DNA from: Microvirga subterranea
GTDB lineage: Bacteria; Pseudomonadota; Alphaproteobacteria; Rhizobiales; Beijerinckiaceae
Direction of reading: 5' to 3'
Assembly (NCBI RefSeq): GCF_003350535.1
Contig: NZ_QQBB01000001.1
Coordinates: 668,727-732,726 of the forward strand
Length of the DNA: 64,000 nucleotides
Made by a program: the position numbers and the translations under genes. Every line of letters starts with the position of its first letter. Position 1 is the stretch's first letter. Positions 1 to 9,086 of the stretch are shown in pieces. The notes beneath the pieces are model-generated. The model searched no databases. It had not been told where the DNA came from and was given only the letters and a program-made list of their open reading frames with translations.

Positions 1-623
1 GGGCTGTCGGGGACGCGCCTCCAGCACAGCCATAGCGCCAGCCCGGCGACCGGGAGGTTGATCCAGAAGATCGTCTGCCAGGGGCCGACATCGATCAGCC
101 AGCCGCCGAGGATCGGCCCCAGCGCCGCCGCGATGGCGGAGGCCGCCGCCCAGGTGCCGATGGCCTTCCCGCGCGCCTCCGGCGGGAAATGGGCGCTGAT
201 CAGCGCGAGCGAACCCGGCACCAGCAGGGCGCCGCCGATGCCCTGGAAGGCCCGGGCTGCGATCAGCATCCCGGCCGACTGGGACAGGCCGCACCACAGG
301 GACGTCAGACCGAAGCACGCGATGCCGATCATGAAGACTCTTCTCAGCCCGTAGGCGTCGCCGGCCGCGCCGCCGAGCAGCAGGAAGGCCGACAGGGTCA
401 ACGCATAGGCGTTGGTGACCCATTGCATCTCGGCGAGCGACGCGTGCAGGCTCTCGCGCATCTGTGGGATCGCGACGGTCACGATCGCGCCGTCGGCGAA
501 CACCATGCTGGAGGCCAGGATGGCGGTCCAGACGACGGCGGTTTGCGCCTGGGGTGGGGCGGATCCTTGCGCCTCTTCTGGGCTGAGCTGATTCACGCGC
601 AGGTCTCTCCGACGGCGCGCCAT
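1..623 (-). CDS. MFS drug-efflux transporter, DHA2 (EmrB/QacA) family, partial
   Basis: This minus-strand gene runs off the left edge, so only its first 207 or so codons are present. It translates to a short polar head and then transmembrane helices of a major facilitator. Helix 1 contains the D-x-A-I-V-T-V-A-I-P motif typical of DHA2 drug/proton antiporters. A helix with R-A-F-Q-G-I-G-G-A and P-G-S-L-A-L-I follows, matching motif C of the 14-TM pumps. By family it would export drugs or toxic compounds across the inner membrane using the proton gradient. The ATG at 623 is taken as start, but a GTG at 596 is also possible. It is divergent from the acetyltransferase at 708. The substrate cannot be told from sequence. 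Confidence 0.8.
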   Translation of the reverse strand, partial: MARRRRDLRVNQLSPEEAQGSAPPQAQTAVVWTAILASSMVFADGAIVTVAIPQMRESLHASLAEMQWVTNAYALTLSAFLLLGGAAGDAYGLRRVFMIGIACFGLTSLWCGLSQSAGMLIAARAFQGIGGALLVPGSLALISAHFPPEARGKAIGTWAAASAIAAALGPILGGWLIDVGPWQTIFWINLPVAGLALWLCWRRVPDS

Positions 624-707
624 GCTAGCGCCGAACCGAGAGAAAAAGACAGTCTTCCCAATCAGCTCCCACTCCCCTGCGGTTGAAAACTGATCTAGAG
701 AAGGCTC

Positions 708-1244
708 ATGAGCCTTCTCGTCCGCCCCTCCGCCGATTCCGATCTCGACGCCATCACGGCGATCTATGCCGATGCGGTCGTGAACGGCACGGCCTCCTTC
801 GAGCTCGATCCGCCCGACAGGGCCGAGATGGCGCGCCGCCGCGCCGCCCTTCTCGACGGCGGCTATCCCTATCTCGTGGCGGAGCGCAGCGGCGAGGTCC
901 TCGGCTATGCCTATGCGGGCGCGTACCGGACGCGCCCCGCCTACCGGTCCACGGTCGAGGATTCGATCTACGTCGCGCCGCGGGCGCAGGGGCAGGGTGT
1001 CGGGCGCCTCCTCCTGACGTCTCTCATCGCGGAATGCGAGGCGCGGGATTTCCGCCTGATGGTGGCGGTGATCGGGGACGAGGAATCGCACGGCTCGATC
1101 GGGCTGCACCGGAGCATGGGCTTCGCGCTCGCCGGCATCATCAAAGGCATCGGCTACAAGCACGGACGCTGGCTCTCGACGGTGCTGATGCACCGGCCCC
1201 TGGGTCCGGGCATGTCGGAGCCGCCGACGCGACCCGTTCCCTAA
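708..1244 (+). CDS. GNAT N-acetyltransferase, phosphinothricin/methionine-sulfoximine acetyltransferase type
   Basis: The 178-residue product is a GCN5-related acetyltransferase of the Pat/Bar/MddA subfamily, which transfers acetyl from acetyl-CoA to amino-acid analogues such as phosphinothricin or methionine sulfoximine. The N terminus has the family pattern A-I-Y-A-D-A-V-V-N-G-T-A-S-F-E. The acetyl-CoA loop is V-A-P-R-A-Q-G-Q-G-V-G-R-L-L-L near residues 88-102. A later G-S-I-G-L-H-R-S-M-G-F segment is the helix-strand signature of this subfamily. The ATG has an AGAAGG-like ribosome site about 7 bases upstream. It is cytoplasmic. Natural substrate is unknown. It is followed by a second GNAT gene. 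Confidence 0.85.
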   Translation: MSLLVRPSADSDLDAITAIYADAVVNGTASFELDPPDRAEMARRRAALLDGGYPYLVAERSGEVLGYAYAGAYRTRPAYRSTVEDSIYVAPRAQGQGVGRLLLTSLIAECEARDFRLMVAVIGDEESHGSIGLHRSMGFALAGIIKGIGYKHGRWLSTVLMHRPLGPGMSEPPTRPVP

Positions 1245-1336
1245 CACCGCTCCGGCATCGACACGGCCGCCATGTGGACCTTGGACGAGGCGCTCTCCGC
1301 CGGTAGTCTGCGAGGCTCGGACACCGGAAGGCCCCT

Positions 1337-1834
1337 GTGACGATCGACCCGATCCCGTTTCCGCCGGCCGATCTCGCGCCGGATGTGCGCTTCGAGCGGC
1401 TGCATGCATCGAACGACGCGGATGTCGCCTTCGCGTACGAGGTGAAGCGTGAGGCCATCGGACCGCATGTCGTGCAGCGATGGGGACGGTGGGATCACGA
1501 GTTCCAGTGGGCCCTGCACCTGAAACGCTTCGCCGAGCGATGCTTCTTTCGCATCGTGCGGGACGGCCGGGCGGTCGGGACGGTCGCTCTCACTCAGGCA
1601 GGCGATCACATCCGCCTCGACGAATTCTACCTTGTGCCGGAACTGCATCGGCAGGGGCTCGGCACCCGGGTGCTTGACCACATCCTCGCGCTCGCGGACG
1701 AGGCCGGAATGCCGGTGAGGCTCCAGTATCTCAAATGGAATCCGGTGGGCTCGCTCTATCGGCGGCACGGCTTCCTGCCGGTCGGGGAAACCGACACCCA
1801 CTTCATGCTGGAGCGCCCGAAGCGGCAGCCCTGA
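1337..1834 (+). CDS. GNAT family N-acetyltransferase
   Basis: The 165-residue product is a GCN5-related N-acetyltransferase. The middle strand reads F-Y-L-V-P-E-L and is followed by the acetyl-CoA pyrophosphate loop H-R-Q-G-L-G-T-R-V-L near residues 106-115. A late Y-R-R-H-G-F segment is the usual C-terminal GNAT strand. It starts at GTG 1337, preceded by a GGAAGG ribosome site. Its stop codon abuts the stop of the convergent DUF2794 gene with no spacer. Substrate is unknown; the family acetylates amines of small molecules or proteins. Confidence 0.8.
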   Translation: MTIDPIPFPPADLAPDVRFERLHASNDADVAFAYEVKREAIGPHVVQRWGRWDHEFQWALHLKRFAERCFFRIVRDGRAVGTVALTQAGDHIRLDEFYLVPELHRQGLGTRVLDHILALADEAGMPVRLQYLKWNPVGSLYRRHGFLPVGETDTHFMLERPKRQP

Positions 1835-2209
1835 TCAGGACACGACCTTCAGCTTCTTGTCGAGCACGTTGAGCACGCGGTCCAGCTCGTGACCACGCTT
1901 GAGGATCAGCCCGGATGACACGACGACCGAATAGGCACCCTGCTTTTTGGCGAGCTTCGGGTCCTTCTCGATCCGGTACAGCGGCACCTCCGAGGTGCGT
2001 CGGTAGATGGAGAACACGGCCTTGTCGGCCAGGAAGTCGATGGCGTAGTCGCGCCACTCCCCCTCCGCAACCTTGCGGCCGTAGAGATTGAGGATGGTCT
2101 GGAGTTCGCCTCTGTTGAAGGAGACCTGTCTCTGCGCGGCGGGGAAGGAGAGGATCTGGGCCGACCCTGTGCCGCCGCGCAACGGCTCTGCGGTGTCACC
2201 TTCGTTCAT
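1835..2209 (-). CDS. DUF2794 family protein
   Basis: The 124-residue product matches the DUF2794 family, small proteins of unknown function found widely in alphaproteobacteria. The conserved block V-S-F-N-R-G-E-L, then L-N-L-Y-G-R-K-V and E-W-R-D-Y-A-I-D-F, is the recognisable part, followed by Y-R-I-E-K-D-P and R-G-H-E-L. The start at 2209 is chosen because GGAGG lies 5 bases upstream; the open frame continues 20 codons further but without a ribosome site. There is no signal peptide or membrane segment, so it should be cytoplasmic. I can assign no function. Confidence 0.85.
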   Translation of the reverse strand: MNEGDTAEPLRGGTGSAQILSFPAAQRQVSFNRGELQTILNLYGRKVAEGEWRDYAIDFLADKAVFSIYRRTSEVPLYRIEKDPKLAKKQGAYSVVVSSGLILKRGHELDRVLNVLDKKLKVVS

Positions 2210-2344
2210 GATCCCTCCTGTGAAGCACGATGCTTCCCTGATAGTGGGTCCGATGCAGCATCGGATCAACCCGTTAACGCTTTCTCGCTCACGGCTTCGT
2301 CAGGCGAATCTTATTGTTGCCGCATTCGTGCCCTTACGTAGCCC

Positions 2345-2368
2345 CACTAGAAATCGACTATTCTAGTG
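2345..2368. promoter_or_regulatory. Perfect 8-bp inverted repeat upstream of the putative small RNA
   Basis: CACTAGAA and TTCTAGTG form a perfect 8-base inverted repeat with an 8-base spacer. It sits directly before the structured segment that begins at 2374. The right arm overlaps TATTCT at 2359-2364, which could serve as a -10 box, but no good -35 box is seen at 17 bases. It may be an operator or simply a hairpin. Confidence 0.3.
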
Positions 2369-2373
2369 TTGCC

Positions 2374-2500
2374 TCGACGGCCCGGCTCCTAGACCGCCTC
2401 GGACACGTCAGCCCCCCAGCCCTCCGGGTCGTATGGTGGGCCGGGCCACTTCCCAACCGTCGAGAACAACCGCCGCCTTTCACGAGGCGGCTTTCTTTTT
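2374..2500 (+). ncRNA. Candidate structured small RNA with intrinsic terminator
   Basis: This gene-free interval (2210-2677) contains a sequence that folds as a rod. TCGACGG at 2374 pairs with CCGTCGA at 2457-2463. CCCGGC at 2381 pairs with GCCGGG at 2440-2445, leaving an asymmetric bulge. CCGCC near 2394 can pair with GGTGG with one wobble. An independent GCCGCCT/AGGCGGC hairpin followed by a T-rich tail closes the unit at 2500. This layout resembles a small RNA gene, but it lacks the conserved GGAAG and AGCAG loops of the signal recognition particle RNA and I cannot match it to a known family. It could instead be a 5' leader of the downstream gene, with the terminator acting as an attenuator. 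Confidence 0.35.
2472..2500 (+). terminator. Intrinsic terminator ahead of the glutamate dehydrogenase gene
   Basis: GCCGCCT at 2472-2478 and AGGCGGC at 2485-2491 form a perfect 7-base stem with a 6-base loop, followed by TTTCTTTTT. It reads on the plus strand. No plus-strand protein gene ends here, which supports a short transcript starting around 2370. Confidence 0.65.
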
Positions 2501-2677
2501 GTCCGAACGCCGGAAAACATTCACGACATAAAACTGCTGTCCGCAGGCGTTGCGCGACTTAAACGGTCGTTTGCGTCAAAGACTTAACCGTGCCGCGCGG
2601 AGAATGGCAGGCGCCAGTTGCGCGTGCACTCGGACTGTGGCAACGCTCCCAAAACGACCACAGAAGAGGGTGCGCGC

Positions 2678-5600
2678 ATGAAGCTGGAAACGCCGACCAG
2701 CGGAGGCGAGTTGACGGCCGAGGCCGTTGCGGTCCTGGAAGCCGGCCACCGGCCCATTCCGTCGACCTTCCTGCAGGATCTGTTCGGGCGCGTGCCGCCG
2801 GAGGATCTCGCCTGCTACTCCCCCAAGTCCCTCGCGGATCTCGCAACGGAAGCCTATGAGCATCTCAAGGCGCCGCGCACCGCCGGCACCCCCGACGTCC
2901 GGCTGATCGACCTCGAGGTCGAGCGCAACGGGCGCCGCCGGGACGTGACGGTGCTGGAGGTCGTCAACGACAACATGCCGTTCCTGCTCGACTCGACGCT
3001 CGCCGAGATCGTCGACGAGGGCTACGACCCGCTGCTCGTCGCCCACCCGATTCTCGCCGTCGAGCGCGATGCGGCCGGCGGCCTCGTGCGGCTCGTGGGC
3101 GAGGCCACGGCCTCGTCGCGGATCGGCGTAAAGCGGGAAAGCTTCATCCACATCCATCTGCCGCGCATCGACGACGCGGAGGCCCGCACCCGCCTGATCG
3201 AGGCCCTGCAGCGCGTCCACAAGGACGTGAGCCTCGCCGTGCACGACTGGCCCAGCATGCGCGCGCGCGTCACCGAGATCGTGCACAACTACCGGCTCAA
3301 CCCTCCGCCGCTGCCGGAGGACGAGATCAAGGAGGCGATCGCCTTCCTGGACTGGATCGCCCGCGACAACTTCACCTTCCTGGGCATTCGCGAGTACCGT
3401 CTGCCCGAGGGCGACACCGCGGCCGACCCGGTCGAGGGATCGGGGCTCGGCCTCCTGCGCGATCCCGCCATGCGGGTGCTCCGGCGCGGGCGCGAGCTCG
3501 TGGCGATCACGCCCGAGATCCGCGCCTTCCTGGCGCGTCCCAAGGCGCTCATCATCACCAAGGCCAACGTGAAGTCGCGCGTCCACCGCCGGGCGCATCT
3601 CGACTACATCGGCGTCAAGCTGTTCGACGGCGACGGCCGGCTCCAGGGCGAGCTGCGCATCGTTGGCCTGTTCACGGCGAGCGCCTATACGAGCTCCGCG
3701 AGCGAGGTGCCGTACCTGCGCCACAAGGTGGCGAAGGTCATCGCCCGCGCCGGGTTCGACCCATCGAGCTATGCGGGCCGCGGGCTCCTCAACGTGCTCG
3801 AGAACTACCCGCGCGACGAGCTGTTCCAGATCGACGAGGAGACCCTCTACGGGTTCGCCATCGAGATCATGAACCTGTCCGAGCGTCCGCGGGTGCGGGC
3901 GCTGGCGCGCGCCGACGAGTTCGACCGCTTCGTGTCGGTGCTCGTCTTCGTCCCGAAGGACCGTTACGATACCCAGGCCCGCCGCCGCATCGGCGAGTTC
4001 CTGGCCCAGGTCTACGAGGGCCGCGTCTCGGCCTCCTACCCGGCCTATCCGGAAGGCCCGCTCTCGCGCACGCACTTCATCATCGGGCGCGACGAGGGCA
4101 AGACGCCCCAGGTCTCCCGCGAGACCCTCGAAACGGGCATCTCCAGCATCGTCCGGACCTGGGCCGACGCCCTGCGCGACCAGCTCGACGACAGCGTCGG
4201 CGGCGCCCGGGCCCGCGCGCTCGCGCACCGCTATGCGGACGCCTTCAGCGCCGCCTATCGCGAGGCCTTCGGGGCCGAGCAGGCCATCGCCGACGTGGCG
4301 ATCCTGGAGCAGCTCTCCGAGGCGCGTCCGCGCGCAGTCGACCTCTATCGCCGCGAGGGCGACGACCAGACCCGCGTCAACCTGAAGGTCTTCTCGCGCA
4401 ACACCGCCCTGCCGCTCTCCGAACGCGTGCCGCTCCTCGAAAACCTCGGCTTCCGGGTGGTCAACGAGAGGACCTACCGGGTCGTCTCGTCCGGCGTGTC
4501 CGGCATGGACCGGGTGTGGCTCCACGACATGACCCTGGAGCGGGCCTCGGGCGGCGCCATCGACATCGACGAGATCCAGGAGCTGATCGAGGCCGCATTG
4601 CTCGCCCTGTTCCGGGGCCTGGCGGAATCGGACGGTTTCAACCGCCTCGTGCTGGAGGCTGGGCTCGGCTGGCGCGACGTCGCCATGATGCGGGCGCTCG
4701 GCCGCTACCTGCGCCAGGTCATCATCCCCTATGCGCAGGATTATCTCGCCGAGACCCTCGCCCGCCACAGCGCCATCGCCAAGCGGATCGTCGAGCTGTT
4801 CTATGCCCGCTTCGACCCGCGCATCGAGGATTCCGAGGCGCGCGCCGCCGCGGAGGCGGAGATCCGCGCCGCGATCGAGGAGGAGCTGAAGGCCGTCACC
4901 AGCCTCGACGACGACCGCATCCTGCGGCGCTTCATCAACCTCGTCGAGGCGGCGATCCGCACCAACTTCTTCCAGCTCGAAGGCAACGGCCTGCCGCGCC
5001 AGACCATCGCGTTCAAGTTCGAATGCGCCAAGGTCGAGGGCCTGCCGCTGCCCAGGCCACTCTACGAGATCTTCGTCTATTCGCCCCGCGTCGAGGGCGT
5101 GCACCTGCGCTACGGCAAGGTCGCCCGCGGCGGCCTGCGCTGGTCGGACCGGCCGCAGGACTTCCGCACGGAGGTTCTCGGCCTCGTCAAGGCGCAGCAG
5201 GTGAAGAACGCCGTCATCGTGCCGGTCGGGGCCAAGGGCGGCTTCGTGCCCAAGCGCCTGCCGCCGCCCGGCGACCGGCAGGCCTGGCTCGCGGAGGGCA
5301 CGGAGAGCTACCGCATCTTCGTGCGCACCCTGCTGCAGCTCACGGACAACATCGTCGGCGACCACATCGTGCCGCCGCCGGACACGGTGCGCCACGACGG
5401 GGACGATCCGTATCTCGTGGTCGCGGCCGACAAGGGCACCGCCACCTTCTCGGACATCGCCAACGAGATCTCCCTCGAGAAGGGCCACTGGCTCGGGGAC
5501 GCCTTCGCGTCCGGCGGCAGCCAGGGCTACGACCACAAGAAGATGGGCATCACGGCCCGCGGCGCCTGGGAGGCGGTGAAGCGCCACTTCCGCGAGATGG

Positions 5601-7513
5601 ACATCGACATCCAGGAGCAGCCCGTCACCGTGGCGGGCGTGGGCGACATGTCGGGCGACGTGTTCGGCAACGGCATGCTGCTGTCGCGCGCGCTCAAGCT
5701 CGTGGCCGCCTTCGACCACCGGGACATCTTCCTCGATCCGAACCCGGATCCGGAAACCTCGTACCAGGAGCGCCAGCGCCTGTTCAATCTGCCCCGCTCG
5801 AGCTGGCAGGACTACGACAAGGCCCTGATCTCGAAAGGCGGTGGCGTCTTCCCGCGCAGCGCCAAGTCGATCCCGCTCTCGGACGAGGTGCGCGCGCTCC
5901 TCGGCCTCGACAAGGCGGCAGCGACCCCGGCCGAGGTGATGAGCGCCATCCTCAAGGCCGATGTGGGCCTGCTCTGGTTCGGCGGCATCGGTACCTATAT
6001 CCGCGCCTCCACGGAGACCGACGAGCAGGTGGGCGACCGCGCCAACGACGCGATCCGCATCACGGGAGCGGACGTGCGCGCCAGAGTGATCGGCGAGGGC
6101 GCGAATCTCGGCGTCACCCAGCGCGGGCGCATCGAGGCGGCGCGTTCGGGCGTCCGCCTCAACACCGACGCCATCGACAACTCGGCCGGCGTGAACACCT
6201 CGGACGTCGAGGTGAACATCAAGATCGGCCTGAGCCAGCCGGAGCGGGACGGCCGCCTGAGCCAGGACGACCGCAACGCGCTCCTCGAGGACATGACCGA
6301 CGAGGTCGCCAAGCTCGTCCTGCGCAACAACTACCTGCAGACCCTCGCCCTTTCGCTCTCCGAGCGGCGCGGGGCCTCCGACATCGGCTTCGCCCGGCGG
6401 CTCATGCACATGCTGGAGGCGCAGGGGCGGCTCAACCGGACCGTCGAGTACCTGCCGGACGACGCCGCGCTCACCGAGCGCGCCCGCCGCGGCGAGGGCC
6501 TGACCCGGCCGGAGCTCGCCGTGCTGCTCGCCTACGCGAAGCTCTCCCTGCACGACGAGCTTCTCGAGAGCCCGGTGCCGGACGATCCGTATCTCGGCAA
6601 GGAGCTCGACCGCTACTTCCCGGCCGAGATGCGCGAGCGCTTCCCCGACGCGATCGCCGGCCACCGCCTGCGCCGCGAGATCATCGCCACGCAGCTCGCC
6701 AACGCGATCATCAACCGGGGCGGCGCCACCATGATCGCGCGCCTCGTCGACGAGACAGGCGCGGATGCGCCGACCATCGCGGCCGCCTATGCGGCGACCC
6801 GGGATTCCTTCGGCCTCACGGAAATGAACGTCGCCATCGACGCCCTCGACGGCGTGGTGCCGGGCCAGCTCCAGCTTCGCCTCTACGGCGACCTGCAGGA
6901 CCTGCTCATGAACCGGATCGTCTGGTTCATCCGCCACGTGGACTTCGCCACCCATTCCCTCGATTCCGTGATCGGCACCTACGAGGCCGGAATCGCCGAG
7001 GTGGAGCGGGGGCTTTCCGAAACGCTCTCGCCCGACGCGCGCCTCGTGTGGGAGGAGAGGACGCAGGCTCTCGTCCAGCAGGGCACGCCGGAGGACCTGG
7101 CGCGCCGCCTCGCGGCCCTGCCGGATCTCGTGGCCGCGCCGGACATCGTCCTGACGGCCCAGCGGACCGGCAAGCCCGTGCGCGACATCGCCCAGACCCA
7201 CTTTGCCCTGGAGGCGGCCTTCCGGCTCGGATCCCTCATCGGCTTCGCCCGCGAGATCAGCGTCAGCGACTACTTCGACCGCCTGGCCCTCGACCGGGCG
7301 ATCGACAGCATCGCGTCGGCGCACCGCAACCTCACGGCCGAGGTCGTGTCCCAGAGCGGGGCCGGTCCGGAGGGCGTGCAGGCCTGGAGCGAGAAGCGCG
7401 GGGCCGACGTGGCCCGCATCCGCGGCGCCGTCGACGGGATCGTGGCCTCTGGCCTCACCGTGTCCAAGGTGACCGTCGCCGCAAGCCTGCTGGGCGATCT
7501 GGCAAAAGGCTGA
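2678..7513 (+). CDS. gdhZ: NAD-specific glutamate dehydrogenase, large (about 180 kDa) type
   Basis: The 1,611-residue product catalyses reversible NAD-linked oxidative deamination of glutamate to 2-oxoglutarate and ammonium. It is the large class known from Caulobacter (GdhZ) and Pseudomonas (GdhB). Residues 1-700 form the long N-terminal regulatory part that carries ACT-like folds in this family. The catalytic core begins near residue 800 with R-W-S-D-R-P-Q-D-F-R-T-E and P-V-G-A-K-G-G-F-V-P-K; the glycine-rich nucleotide-binding stretch G-V-G-D-M-S-G-D-V-F-G-N-G lies near residue 988. Length is normal and no break is visible. ATG 2678 is chosen over an upstream in-frame ATG because GAAGAGGG lies just before it. 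Expression could be affected by the hairpin and terminator at 2472-2500. It is cytoplasmic and feeds glutamate carbon into the TCA cycle. Confidence 0.97.
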   Translation: MKLETPTSGGELTAEAVAVLEAGHRPIPSTFLQDLFGRVPPEDLACYSPKSLADLATEAYEHLKAPRTAGTPDVRLIDLEVERNGRRRDVTVLEVVNDNMPFLLDSTLAEIVDEGYDPLLVAHPILAVERDAAGGLVRLVGEATASSRIGVKRESFIHIHLPRIDDAEARTRLIEALQRVHKDVSLAVHDWPSMRARVTEIVHNYRLNPPPLPEDEIKEAIAFLDWIARDNFTFLGIREYRLPEGDTAADPVEGSGLGLLRDPAMRVLRRGRELVAITPEIRAFLARPKALIITKANVKSRVHRRAHLDYIGVKLFDGDGRLQGELRIVGLFTASAYTSSASEVPYLRHKVAKVIARAGFDPSSYAGRGLLNVLENYPRDELFQIDEETLYGFAIEIMNLSERPRVRALARADEFDRFVSVLVFVPKDRYDTQARRRIGEFLAQVYEGRVSASYPAYPEGPLSRTHFIIGRDEGKTPQVSRETLETGISSIVRTWADALRDQLDDSVGGARARALAHRYADAFSAAYREAFGAEQAIADVAILEQLSEARPRAVDLYRREGDDQTRVNLKVFSRNTALPLSERVPLLENLGFRVVNERTYRVVSSGVSGMDRVWLHDMTLERASGGAIDIDEIQELIEAALLALFRGLAESDGFNRLVLEAGLGWRDVAMMRALGRYLRQVIIPYAQDYLAETLARHSAIAKRIVELFYARFDPRIEDSEARAAAEAEIRAAIEEELKAVTSLDDDRILRRFINLVEAAIRTNFFQLEGNGLPRQTIAFKFECAKVEGLPLPRPLYEIFVYSPRVEGVHLRYGKVARGGLRWSDRPQDFRTEVLGLVKAQQVKNAVIVPVGAKGGFVPKRLPPPGDRQAWLAEGTESYRIFVRTLLQLTDNIVGDHIVPPPDTVRHDGDDPYLVVAADKGTATFSDIANEISLEKGHWLGDAFASGGSQGYDHKKMGITARGAWEAVKRHFREMDIDIQEQPVTVAGVGDMSGDVFGNGMLLSRALKLVAAFDHRDIFLDPNPDPETSYQERQRLFNLPRSSWQDYDKALISKGGGVFPRSAKSIPLSDEVRALLGLDKAAATPAEVMSAILKADVGLLWFGGIGTYIRASTETDEQVGDRANDAIRITGADVRARVIGEGANLGVTQRGRIEAARSGVRLNTDAIDNSAGVNTSDVEVNIKIGLSQPERDGRLSQDDRNALLEDMTDEVAKLVLRNNYLQTLALSLSERRGASDIGFARRLMHMLEAQGRLNRTVEYLPDDAALTERARRGEGLTRPELAVLLAYAKLSLHDELLESPVPDDPYLGKELDRYFPAEMRERFPDAIAGHRLRREIIATQLANAIINRGGATMIARLVDETGADAPTIAAAYAATRDSFGLTEMNVAIDALDGVVPGQLQLRLYGDLQDLLMNRIVWFIRHVDFATHSLDSVIGTYEAGIAEVERGLSETLSPDARLVWEERTQALVQQGTPEDLARRLAALPDLVAAPDIVLTAQRTGKPVRDIAQTHFALEAAFRLGSLIGFAREISVSDYFDRLALDRAIDSIASAHRNLTAEVVSQSGAGPEGVQAWSEKRGADVARIRGAVDGIVASGLTVSKVTVAASLLGDLAKG

Positions 7514-7590
7514 TATGGGCTCGGCTTCCGTTAGGTATTCCTGAGCGTCCCGGCAGCCTGCCGGGGCGGTCGGACGAGGAGCCCCGACCG

Positions 7591-9012
7591 TTGGACATCC
7601 GATCCCCATCCCCCGCGGCCGCGGCGTCGCCCCCGGCCACGGACGCGGCCGGACTCCCGACCGCCAAGGCCGGCCGCGCGGCGATTGCCGGCTGGCTCCT
7701 GTTTGACTGGGCCTGCCAGCCCTTCTTCACCCTGGTCACCACCTTCGTGTTCGCACCCTATTTCGCGGCCGCACTCGCGCCCGATCCGGTCGCGGGCCAG
7801 AGCCTCTGGGGTTTCGCCACCGCGGCCGCGGGCCTCGTGCTCGCATTCCTGTCGCCGGTCCTCGGCTCGATCGCGGACGCGACCGGTCCCAAGAAGCCCT
7901 GGATCGCCGCCTGCGGGCTCGTGCTCTTCGCCGCGTCCTGGGTGCTGTGGCATGCGGCGCCGGGCGCGGCCCACGCGATCCCGATCGCGCTCGCGGGCTT
8001 CGCGGTCGGCACCGTGGCGGTCGAGGTGGCGGCGGTGTTCAACAACGCCATGATTCCGCACCTCGTGCCGCCCGAGCGCTTCGGGCGGCTCTCCGGCACC
8101 GGCTGGGCCATCGGCTATCTGGGCGGCCTCGTGTCGCTGGTGATCGTGCTGGGATTCCTGGCCGCGAACCCCGAGACCGGAAAGACCTTTCTCGGCATCG
8201 CGCCGCTCTTCGGGCTCGATCCGGCGACGCGGGCGGGCGACCGGGTCACGGGGCCGTTCTCGGCCGTGTGGTTCCTGGTCTTCATCCTGCCGCTCTTCCT
8301 CTTCACCCCCGACATCGCCCGTTCGACCCTGAGCCCCCGCGCCGCCGTCCGGCACGGGCTCGCGCAGGTGCGCAGCACCCTGGGGGACGCGAAGCGGCAT
8401 CCCGGCCTCGTGCGCTTCCTCCTGGCCAACATGGTCTACCAGGACGCGCTCGTCGCCCTCTTCGCCTTCGGTGGCATCTACGGGGCGGGCGTGTTCGGCT
8501 GGCAGGCGGTGGAACTCGGGGTCTTCGGCATCCTGCTCACGGTGACCGGCACCATCGGGGCCCTCATCGGCGGCCGTCTCGACGACCGGTTCGGGGCGAA
8601 GCCCGTGATCCTCGGGGCCATCACGACCCTGGGCCTCGTCTGCGTCGGCGTCCTGTCACTGGGGCCGGACCACATCTTCTTCGTGATCCCGACCGAGCCG
8701 GCTCAAGCAGGCGACGGCCTCTACGGCAGCGCCCCGGAAAAGCTCTTCCTCGCCCTCGGCCTCGTCATCGGCTCGGTCGCCGGGCCCATGCAGGCCTCGG
8801 CCCGCAGCATGCTGGCGCGCCTCGTGCCGGCCCGGGAGGCCGGGCGCTATTTCGGGCTGCTCGCCCTCTCGGGCAAGGTCACGTCCTTCCTGGCCCCGCT
8901 CGCGGTGGCGGTGGCGACGGGCCTGTTCGAAACCCAGGCCGCAGGGCCTGCAGTGCTGATCCTTTTCTTCCTTGTGGGCGGGGGGCTTCTCAGCGGCGTC
9001 CGGCGGGTCTGA
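7591..9012 (+). CDS. MFS transporter, Atg22/UMF1-like
   Basis: The 473-residue product is an integral membrane protein of the major facilitator superfamily. The first helix carries F-D-W-A-x-Q-P-F-F, a hallmark of the Atg22-like (UMF1) group. A loop with D-A-T-G-P-K-K-P-W follows helix 2, and G-R-L-D-D-R-F-G-A-K appears between helices in the second half. Related proteins in fungi export amino acids from the vacuole; the bacterial substrate is unknown. TTG 7591 is taken as the start because GAGGAG lies 10 bases upstream and the alanine-rich head begins there; the open frame upstream overlaps the dehydrogenase gene out of phase. The 77-base gap to the dehydrogenase suggests co-transcription and possibly amino-acid export. 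Confidence 0.8.
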   Translation: MDIRSPSPAAAASPPATDAAGLPTAKAGRAAIAGWLLFDWACQPFFTLVTTFVFAPYFAAALAPDPVAGQSLWGFATAAAGLVLAFLSPVLGSIADATGPKKPWIAACGLVLFAASWVLWHAAPGAAHAIPIALAGFAVGTVAVEVAAVFNNAMIPHLVPPERFGRLSGTGWAIGYLGGLVSLVIVLGFLAANPETGKTFLGIAPLFGLDPATRAGDRVTGPFSAVWFLVFILPLFLFTPDIARSTLSPRAAVRHGLAQVRSTLGDAKRHPGLVRFLLANMVYQDALVALFAFGGIYGAGVFGWQAVELGVFGILLTVTGTIGALIGGRLDDRFGAKPVILGAITTLGLVCVGVLSLGPDHIFFVIPTEPAQAGDGLYGSAPEKLFLALGLVIGSVAGPMQASARSMLARLVPAREAGRYFGLLALSGKVTSFLAPLAVAVATGLFETQAAGPAVLILFFLVGGGLLSGVRRV

Positions 9013-9086
9013 ACCGTTACGAAATCGACACGTGAAATTAATCTTAAATTCCGTATGGTAAGGCTTCCTCGCCCCGGAGCCTTTCC

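Noticed and set aside
2374-2500. Signal recognition particle RNA or 6S RNA
   Set aside because: The conserved GGAAG/AGCAG loops of the former are missing and the central bubble of the latter is not clear, so I left it as an unnamed candidate.
2576-7609. A 1,677-codon open frame on the minus strand
   Set aside because: It is antisense to the glutamate dehydrogenase, shows no domain and arises from high GC codon positions.
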